From Eubacteriales bacterium (GTDB taxonomy: Bacteria; Bacillota_A; Clostridia; Christensenellales; Aristaeellaceae): 19,697 nt of DNA. The notes below the pieces were generated by a model. It was given only the letters and a program-made list of their open reading frames with translations. It did no database searches and was not told the origin of the DNA. The position numbers were made by a program, and so were the translations under genes. This document shows, one piece after another, positions 14,597 through 19,697 of the stretch; position 1 is the first letter of the stretch, and each line of letters begins with the position of its first letter. The stretch is taken from assembly GCA_028692205.1 (NCBI GenBank), contig JAQUXV010000013.1, forward strand, positions 1 to 19,697, written 5' to 3'.

Positions 14597-16035
14597 CACC
14601 TCTCCCGCCCACGCGAGCGATTCCTTTCCTTTCGCGGCGCACTCCCGCGCATCAGCCACTCCACATTCCGCTTAACAATCTCCGCTTGCCTGACTTCTTC
14701 TTTCAGCGCGTGGTACTGCCCATTGAGCGCGGCCCTCTCGGTGAGCAGCTTTGCCCGTTCCTCTTCCCACGAACTGGGCGGCGGGATATGGCCGTTCAGA
14801 TGCTGCCCTATATAGCGGTTCGCCGATTCAAAAAGCGCAATCTCCGTATAGTGTTGTTCGCGGAACGCCGTCTGCTTTTTCGGTCGCCTTATCTGCTGGT
14901 ACTGCCTGTAAATCTCCCTGTGCTCCAGATAATATCCCATGTGCCGGATATGCTCGTCCAGCATGTGCAAACGGCCGTCTATCCTGTTCAGCCTGCCGCC
15001 TATATCAAGCCGCCTGTCGTACATTTCGGCCACCTTATCCCGCAATCCCGCCATGTCGGTGATATGGTTTTTCTGCAAAAAATTTAACACTCTCGCCACC
15101 GTGTCGGGAGCGGACATCAGACCGAAATAGCTTTTCTGTTCATATCCGTCCAGTATGCCGCGAATGACCTCGGAGAGAGTGGGCGGCGCGGTGCTTGTGG
15201 CCTCGGCCTCCAGCCAATCCTTCAGCTTGTTGATACGCGTCCGGAGTTGGCGTAATAGCTTGTTGCTTACTTCAATTTTACGGTTAATGTTCCCGCGCTC
15301 GGTCGGGATGCCTTTGCGCTCCATCTGCGCGGCAGCCACGCCCAAATGAACGGTCGGGATTTCTTCCTTGCCCTGACGCAAAAACGAACGGTGGTCTACC
15401 CGTTCTCCCAAGCCTTTCCGCTCCAAAGCGGCGTTTACCGCGTCGGCCCATGCCGCCCGCCACTCCTCCGCTTTGCCCTGCTCATTCCAATCCATCATAT
15501 CGACTTTACGCGTCTTAAACTCGCCGCTTATGAGCCTTATTCTCTCGCCGTTTTTATCCAGCAGATATTCTTTTCTGGACTTCGCGCCCCATTCGCCGCC
15601 TTGTTCAAACGGGCGCAGGGTGAGCATGATATGGGCGTGCGGATTTCTGTCGTCCTTATCGTGAACACAAACATCGGCGCACATTCCGGCCTCAACAAAA
15701 TGCCGTTTCACATACCCGCAGACGAGGGAAATACTCTGCTCCCGCGATAATTCCACAGGCAGGGCAAGTTCGATCTCGCGCGCAAGCTGTGCGTTCTTGT
15801 TCTTCTCTATCCGCTCTACGGCGTTCCACAGAGTTGAACGGTCTACATATTCTTTCGGCGCGTGTTCCGGCAGCAGTATCTCCGTATGCACAACGTCGCC
15901 CTTGCGCGTGTAGTCGTGGGTGATACCGTCGTATTCATTTAATATGGTTTCGCCCGCCCGATAAGCCGCCGCCGCGACAGCCGACTTTCCTTTGCCCCGG
16001 CTTATGATTTTAATACTGCAATGATAGATCGCCAT
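14596..16035 (-). CDS. MobA/MobL-family (MobQ) conjugative relaxase
   Basis: About 479 residues. The N-terminal relaxase domain shows the nicking-tyrosine block AAAAYRAGE (catalytic candidate Tyr25) and the metal-binding motif HDKDDRNPHAHIM with H125, H133 and H135. The remainder is helical and charged with coiled-coil character (about 260-460), and it has no recognisable primase domain. It nicks oriT and leads the strand into a recipient, using a conjugation apparatus supplied elsewhere. I take the ATG at 16035, behind GGAGGTG, rather than the longer frame to 16191, which runs through the oriT-like region and lacks a ribosome site. The oriT candidate lies directly upstream. Confidence 0.92.
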   Translation of the reverse strand: MAIYHCSIKIISRGKGKSAVAAAAYRAGETILNEYDGITHDYTRKGDVVHTEILLPEHAPKEYVDRSTLWNAVERIEKNKNAQLAREIELALPVELSREQSISLVCGYVKRHFVEAGMCADVCVHDKDDRNPHAHIMLTLRPFEQGGEWGAKSRKEYLLDKNGERIRLISGEFKTRKVDMMDWNEQGKAEEWRAAWADAVNAALERKGLGERVDHRSFLRQGKEEIPTVHLGVAAAQMERKGIPTERGNINRKIEVSNKLLRQLRTRINKLKDWLEAEATSTAPPTLSEVIRGILDGYEQKSYFGLMSAPDTVARVLNFLQKNHITDMAGLRDKVAEMYDRRLDIGGRLNRIDGRLHMLDEHIRHMGYYLEHREIYRQYQQIRRPKKQTAFREQHYTEIALFESANRYIGQHLNGHIPPPSSWEEERAKLLTERAALNGQYHALKEEVRQAEIVKRNVEWLMRGSAPRKERNRSRGRER

Positions 16036-16070
16036 GGTTTCACCTCCATTCGTTGTGGCGACGATACAAG

Positions 16071-16119
16071 ACCTCACAGCGGACATATTCTCCACAGAGG
16101 ATACGTCCGGCTGTGAGGT
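16071..16119. repeat. 49-base near-perfect hairpin upstream of relaxase gene
   Basis: ACCTCACAGC-GGAC (16071-16084) pairs with GTCC-G-GCTGTGAGGT (16105-16119) with a single bulged G; inside, TATTCTC and GAGGATA pair around a CACA loop. The total is about 21 base pairs. Two smaller stems follow: TGGGGAG/CTCCCCA near 16132-16150 and GCGCTC/GAGCGC at 16154-16169. Such stacked hairpins are usual around oriT and may be relaxase or accessory-protein binding sites. Confidence 0.6.
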
Positions 16120-16192
16120 GCACAAGGGGTTTGGGGAGTGTAGCTCCCCATTGCGCTCGTCAGAGCGCCAAAAGCCCCCGGCAGGGCGCACG

Positions 16193-16218
16193 CACCCGCA
16201 AGGGTGTATAAGTGCGCC
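16193..16218 (+). other. Candidate oriT nick region (RSF1010/MobQ type)
   Basis: CACCC (16193-16197), loop GCAA, GGGTG (16202-16206) form a small inverted repeat. It is followed after three bases by TAAGTGCG/CC (16209-16218). The RSF1010 nick site lies in GTAAGTGCG/CCCT after an inverted repeat, so the likely nick is between 16216 and 16217 on this strand. It sits between the DUF3847-like gene and the MobQ relaxase gene, the expected place. Confidence 0.65.
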
Positions 16219-16241
16219 ATTCGGAAGGGGAAAAGGGCTGT

Positions 16242-16601
16242 TTAGCCCGCATCCCCCTTTGCGCTGACCCCGGCTTTCAGCGCAGCCGCGTCGCCGCCCT
16301 GCACGGCTCCCGCAGCCTTGGCTTTTGCCGGTTCGCCCTGCGCCGCGGTCAGATTTGCAAGCGCTTTGCGCGCGGACTCCGTCCGAATGGTCTTTTCGAG
16401 AAACGCCTTGATTTGCTCGTTGGTGAACGTGTCCGCTTCCGGAATAAGGCTTTCCAGTATCGCCCCGCGCTCGATTAGCCGTTTGGTTCTAGCCCTGCGC
16501 TCCCGCTCCTTCTGCTCCTGTATCAGCCTCTTCCTCTGATTTTCAAGCTGTTGGATTTGTGTCTGGATGCTCTCGATTTTTTCAACTGTGGTTCTTGGCA
16601 T
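16242..16601 (-). CDS. Small coiled-coil mobilization accessory protein (DUF3847-like)
   Basis: A 119-residue, highly charged protein: a coiled coil (about 5-45: VEKIESIQTQIQQLENQRKR, then a basic run RERRARTKRL), a helical middle and a low-complexity Ala/Gly/Lys tail. It resembles the DUF3847 proteins found next to MobA/MobL relaxases on Firmicutes elements and may act like MobC in assembling the relaxosome at oriT; that role is inferred. Start at the ATG at 16601, eight bases after AAAGGAG; the longer frame to 16637 is not needed. It is upstream of the relaxase, with the oriT region between them. Confidence 0.7.
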   Translation of the reverse strand: MPRTTVEKIESIQTQIQQLENQRKRLIQEQKERERRARTKRLIERGAILESLIPEADTFTNEQIKAFLEKTIRTESARKALANLTAAQGEPAKAKAAGAVQGGDAAALKAGVSAKGDAG

Positions 16602-16636
16602 AATGGGAACTCCTTTCGGTAATAGATGGGTTATCA

Positions 16637-16706
16637 AAACCGCGCTTGCATTTTCGGCGGTTTGACTTTAAGGTTTTTTTGCGTATAATAACAATATCAG
16701 GATATT
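16637..16706 (+). promoter_or_regulatory. AbiE-type operon promoter with two inverted repeats
   Basis: TTGACT (16662-16667), 16 bp, TATAAT (16684-16689) is a strong promoter. AAACCGC (16637-16643) and GCGGTTT (16657-16663) form an inverted repeat overlapping the -35; AATATC-AG-GATATT (16693-16706) is a palindrome at the expected transcription start. Both are good operator candidates in this divergent region. GGAGG (16721-16725) precedes the ATG at 16735. Confidence 0.55.
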
Positions 16707-16734
16707 GATTTAAAAAGATTGGAGGCGCGCCCGT

Positions 16735-17175
16735 ATGACTTCGGCAACCAGCAATGATTTTTTAACCAACAGGGCATGGCATAGAGCTGTTCTTAGCGGC
16801 GAAGATGTTATTTTGCGGCGCACGTCTGCGCTGGAGCATTTGGAGCTTTTCTTTGGGTATATGAACGAAAAGGCGATTGACGTTTACGCAAAGAGGCAGG
16901 GCAAGAATGAAAATGTTAATTACCATATCGTCGATACATTTGACGGCATAGACGTTGTCAATTTTGGCAGTTTACGCTGCACTTCCGCAAGTCAGACCTT
17001 TAATGATATGCTGGCCGATTTTGACAACATAGACGAACAGTCATTGGTTGAAGGTTTGGCAGGGTATTATTTTTCACATGGCGAAAGTTTCAACGGGTTA
17101 TCAATCAGGCCGGAAAATATGGAACGGTTCAATTTGATAAAGAATTGGGCCGTGGAATATTACAACGGAGGCTGA
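16735..17175 (+). CDS. AbiEi-like antitoxin component, short form
   Basis: A 146-residue protein directly upstream of an AbiEii-type toxin gene, with one base between stop and ATG. It resembles the C-terminal part of AbiEi-type antitoxins (SALEHLELFFGYMNEKAIDVYA, then a segment around LRCTSASQTFNDML). The family's usual N-terminal winged helix, which represses the operon, is not evident; residues 1-25 are too short for it. The pair would be a type IV toxin-antitoxin and phage-defence module. Assignment rests mainly on gene order and overall resemblance. Confidence 0.65.
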   Translation: MTSATSNDFLTNRAWHRAVLSGEDVILRRTSALEHLELFFGYMNEKAIDVYAKRQGKNENVNYHIVDTFDGIDVVNFGSLRCTSASQTFNDMLADFDNIDEQSLVEGLAGYYFSHGESFNGLSIRPENMERFNLIKNWAVEYYNGG

Positions 17176-17176
17176 C

Positions 17177-18040
17177 ATGACCGACAAAGAAACAACCATG
17201 TATCAAATATTAGGTCAGATTTGTCAAGCAGATGCCCCGATTGTATTCAAGGGCGCGTTGGTTACAAAACTCATTCTATCGGAGCATGGCTATACCATTC
17301 TGGAAAGGCAAACAAGAGATATTGACGCGAATTGGATTGGTACGCCGCCGCCCATGGCCGAGCTGGAAAACACGATTAACCGTTCCCTGAACGCATTGAA
17401 CGGAAAATTTCGTGCGGAAGCGTTTCGGGAATATGGGGACAAAAAATCTGCCGGACTTTATATTGTCGAAAACGCAACAGATGAAAAAATCGTTACGATG
17501 GATATTGACATCCGGCCCATCTGCGGGAGCAGGGTGTACCATTACGGCGAGGTCGGAATCAGGGGCGTTTTGCCGACTGAAATACTGGCCGACAAAATAA
17601 CGGTGCTGTCAGGCATAAAACTGTTTCGGCGGTCAAAGGACTTTATAGATGTTTACGCCCTTACGCATTGCGTCAGAATGTTGACGGCAGAAATATTTGA
17701 GGTTATATCCGGAAAACATCTCGAACTTGGCGAATTTACCGAGCTTTTGACCCGCCGTGAGGATGTGGAACACGCTTATGACAAGCTGAAAGGGATAGAC
17801 GGAAAACCGCCGTTTGACGACGTTTATCCCTACCTGCTTGAGTTTGTCCGTCCGTTCGCCCAAAGAGATACAACACCGCGCGTTTGGAACAGCGACAAAC
17901 AGGCTTGGGATGATTTAAGCCGCATGATTGACAAGCGCCCGTCCGTTCTTGCCCAACTCCGCGCTGCGGAGCGGGAATTGCGGGAGCATCCGGCGCACCC
18001 GCCGAAAAAAACAAAACATAAAGATGAGCCTGAACGATAA
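17177..18040 (+). CDS. AbiEii/AbiGii-type nucleotidyltransferase toxin
   Basis: A 287-residue protein of the AbiEii family. The nucleotidyltransferase core is seen as FKGALVTKL (24-32) and the metal-binding TRDID (46-50), with a further acidic strand MDIDI (108-112). The family block ADKITVL...RRSKDFIDVYAL (138-162) supplies the conserved Lys/Asp residues. In characterised relatives the enzyme adds nucleotides to tRNA acceptor ends or other targets and stops growth on phage infection, held in check by its AbiEi partner. A Lys/Pro-rich charged tail (about 255-287) is unusual. GGAGG lies six bases before the ATG. Confidence 0.85.
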   Translation: MTDKETTMYQILGQICQADAPIVFKGALVTKLILSEHGYTILERQTRDIDANWIGTPPPMAELENTINRSLNALNGKFRAEAFREYGDKKSAGLYIVENATDEKIVTMDIDIRPICGSRVYHYGEVGIRGVLPTEILADKITVLSGIKLFRRSKDFIDVYALTHCVRMLTAEIFEVISGKHLELGEFTELLTRREDVEHAYDKLKGIDGKPPFDDVYPYLLEFVRPFAQRDTTPRVWNSDKQAWDDLSRMIDKRPSVLAQLRAAERELREHPAHPPKKTKHKDEPER

Positions 18041-18048
18041 CCGTTTCG

Positions 18049-18079
18049 CCGTCCGTTTTTATGGGCGGTTTGTTTTTTT
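18049..18079 (+). terminator. Intrinsic terminator of the AbiE operon
   Basis: CCGTCC (18049-18054) pairs with GGGCGG (18063-18068) with one G-U pair, followed by TTTGTTTTTTT. It starts eight bases after the toxin stop codon. Confidence 0.75.
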
Positions 18080-18085
18080 GCATAG

Positions 18086-18121
18086 AAAAAAAAGCGGCCC
18101 GCGGTATTATCCGTAAGCCGC
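18086..18121 (-). terminator. Intrinsic terminator of the recombinase gene
   Basis: On the reverse strand GCGGC (18121-18117) pairs with GCCGC (18098-18094), with an inner CGG/CCG, followed by eight T. It lies just beyond the recombinase stop and opposes the AbiE terminator. Confidence 0.7.
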
Positions 18122-18137
18122 CCTATACGGTTGTTTG

Positions 18138-19697
18138 TCATACGCCTTGTTGCTTTTGCTTCCCGGCATACCGCCGTTGCGCCTCGCGGTGCCGTGCCCG
18201 CTTCTCCCGCGCCTGTTCTTCCTCCGCGATTTCCTCTGTCGCGGGCACTTCAAACCTGCCTATGAAATTGAGATAAATATCCACCTGCTGTTTCCGCTCC
18301 CCGCTGGACCTGTCCGCCTCATGCACGATGATCTTCTCAATAAACTCGTTGATCATCGGCGCGGTCAGTTCACTAAAATCCGTATACCGCTTCACGATCT
18401 CAATAAACCTGTCCGCCCGCACGCTGTCGGCGTTGAAACCGTCCAGTTCAGCTTGCAGACTTTCAATGGACTGTTCCAGCTCCGCCTGCTCGTTTTCGTA
18501 TTCGGCGGACATGATTTCAAACCGTTTTTCCGACAGGGAGCCGCCAACCTTATCCTCATAAATTTTGCGGATCAGCGTGTTCAGTTCGGCCACGCGCTTT
18601 TGCTCCTTGGCAATGCGCCGCCTGTGCGCTTTCGCCGTTTGTTCCTGCCGTACCGCCGAGCTTTCCCGCACCTGCCGTATAAACTCGGCCTCGTTTGATT
18701 TCACAAACCCGCTCACCGTTTTGATCGCCTCCAGTGCTAGCTCCCGGATGACAACGGTGCGGATATTGTGCGCCGAGCATTTGCCGTCAAACCGTCGGCT
18801 GGTGAGCGAATAGGTAGAACAGGTATATATATCGCTCGGGCATTTGTTGTAAATTCTGCCGTTCGGATGCCGGTACTGTATCGGGTGCGGCCTACGATGG
18901 TTATACATCTTCGCGCCGCAGTCCGCGCAGAACACCAGCCCCGTCAACGGATTGGCTTCGCCCAGGCTGTCGGTGCGCCGCACGGTCTTGCGGCAACGCT
19001 GCGCCGTTTCCCATGTTTCGGAATCAACGATTGCGGGATGGGTGTTCTCAAATATAACCCAATCCTCTTTATTCGAAAACTTTGACCGCTTGTCCTTGTA
19101 TGAATCCTTGTAGGTGCGGAAGTTGACCGTATGCCCCATATACTCCGGCTTTTGTACGATGTTGGCAATCGTATTGCCGTTCCACGCGTAGGGAATGGAT
19201 TGGTCGTGATGGGCGAGCTTCACAATACCATGCGTATAGAGATAATATGACGGGCGTTCGATTTTGTCATTAGCCAAAATCCGGGCGATCTGACATGGCC
19301 CCTTGCCCTCTATGGTGAGCGCGAAAATGCGCCGCACCACTTCGGCGGCTTCGGGATCGATCAGCCATTCGTTTTTGTCATTCGGATTTTTGACATAGCC
19401 GTAAATCGGGAAGAACGTCAGCCGCTTTCCTTCCATGCCCCGCGCCCTGTGGCTGGCCTTGACCTTGCGGCTGGCGTCCCGCAGATACCATTCCGACATG
19501 ATGTTGAGGAACGGCGCGAACTCGCCGCTGTCGCGGTTGAGGCTGTCTATGCTGTTGGCGATGGCAATGAAGCGGACGTTCTTTTCCCGGAAGAACACTT
19601 CCGTGTAAAAGCCCGTTTGCAGATAATCGCGGCCTATCCTGCTCATATCCTTGCAGATGACCGTATCGACGCGCCCGCTCTCTATCCCGGCAATGAG
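18138..19697 (-). CDS. Large serine recombinase, partial at the window edge
   Basis: The visible 519 residues are open through the right edge; the N-terminus with the catalytic serine lies outside. The end of the resolvase domain is seen as GRVDTVICKDMSRIGRDYL with the conserved arginines. Then come the recombinase domain (RGMEGKRLTFFPIYGYVKNP region), a zinc ribbon opening CADCGAKMY, a long coiled coil (after QVRESSAVRQEQTAKAHRRR) and a C-terminal DUF4368-like domain. This is the build of TndX/TnpX-type recombinases that excise and insert clostridial mobile elements. It is more GC-rich than the chromosome to the left. The element therefore extends to the right of this window. Confidence 0.92.
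   Translation of the reverse strand, partial: LIAGIESGRVDTVICKDMSRIGRDYLQTGFYTEVFFREKNVRFIAIANSIDSLNRDSGEFAPFLNIMSEWYLRDASRKVKASHRARGMEGKRLTFFPIYGYVKNPNDKNEWLIDPEAAEVVRRIFALTIEGKGPCQIARILANDKIERPSYYLYTHGIVKLAHHDQSIPYAWNGNTIANIVQKPEYMGHTVNFRTYKDSYKDKRSKFSNKEDWVIFENTHPAIVDSETWETAQRCRKTVRRTDSLGEANPLTGLVFCADCGAKMYNHRRPHPIQYRHPNGRIYNKCPSDIYTCSTYSLTSRRFDGKCSAHNIRTVVIRELALEAIKTVSGFVKSNEAEFIRQVRESSAVRQEQTAKAHRRRIAKEQKRVAELNTLIRKIYEDKVGGSLSEKRFEIMSAEYENEQAELEQSIESLQAELDGFNADSVRADRFIEIVKRYTDFSELTAPMINEFIEKIIVHEADRSSGERKQQVDIYLNFIGRFEVPATEEIAEEEQAREKRARHREAQRRYAGKQKQQGV

Noticed and set aside
14483..14815. 110-residue + frame at the left edge of the element
   Set aside because: Mostly antisense to the relaxase end, low-complexity, no supporting signal.
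16036..16191. N-terminal extension of the relaxase frame
   Set aside because: The ATG at 16035 has a perfect GGAGGTG site and gives the family's normal MAIYHC start; the extension crosses the 49-base hairpin.
16034..16267. 77-residue + frame through the oriT region
   Set aside because: It runs through hairpins and the nick motif, has no ribosome site and is better explained as non-coding transfer-origin DNA.
18135..18698. 187-residue open frame on the + strand
   Set aside because: Antisense to the serine recombinase coding sequence; composition reflects the complementary strand and there is no ribosome site.
1..19697. CRISPR array, tRNA or rRNA
   Set aside because: No regular repeat-spacer pattern, cloverleaf or rRNA-like stretch was seen on either strand.

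Overview
The window looks like a chromosomal stretch of a Clostridia-type Bacillota (Firmicutes) genome with a mobilizable element inserted at its right end. This rests on the protein families present (SpoVB/MurJ-like flippase, repeated NAGPA-type phosphodiester glycosidases, VanR/OmpR-type two-component pair, clostridial serine recombinase and MobQ relaxase), strong GGAGG-like ribosome binding sites, and several GTG/TTG start options. No rRNA, tRNA or CRISPR array was seen.

Layout. 1-655 holds no gene; it has a possible decayed insertion-sequence end, one palindrome, and the promoter of the next operon. 656-4891 (+) encodes a membrane-anchored phosphodiester glycosidase, a tiny two-helix membrane protein, a second phosphodiester glycosidase and a 14-helix lipid-linked polysaccharide flippase. 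4996-8283 is a probably unrelated block: an FTR1 iron permease gene (-) split by an apparent one-base frameshift, an excisionase-like HTH protein (+) and an MFS transporter (+). 8368-11143 (-) is an operon of metallophosphoesterase, third phosphodiester glycosidase and DedA membrane protein. 11295-13341 (+) is a response regulator / sensor kinase pair, followed at 13428-14438 by a GT2 glycosyltransferase fused to a GtrA-like membrane domain. From about 14500 to the right edge lies a visibly more GC-rich mobilizable element: MobA/MobL relaxase, an oriT-like region with an RSF1010-type nick motif, a DUF3847-like small protein, an AbiE-type toxin-antitoxin pair, and a large serine recombinase that runs off the window.

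Main observation. Three promoters (before the first glycosidase, before the metallophosphoesterase operon and before the GT2-GtrA gene) share one layout: four octamers related to TTCTAATC at exact 11-bp steps, then 9 bp, then the -10 hexamer. This is how OmpR/PhoB-family regulators usually bind, and the two-component pair sits among the targets. It suggests one envelope regulon containing the glycosyltransferase, three phosphodiester glycosidases, a phosphoesterase, a DedA protein and possibly the flippase. As an inference, these could form a cycle that makes, exports, cleaves and recycles an undecaprenyl-phosphate-linked sugar.
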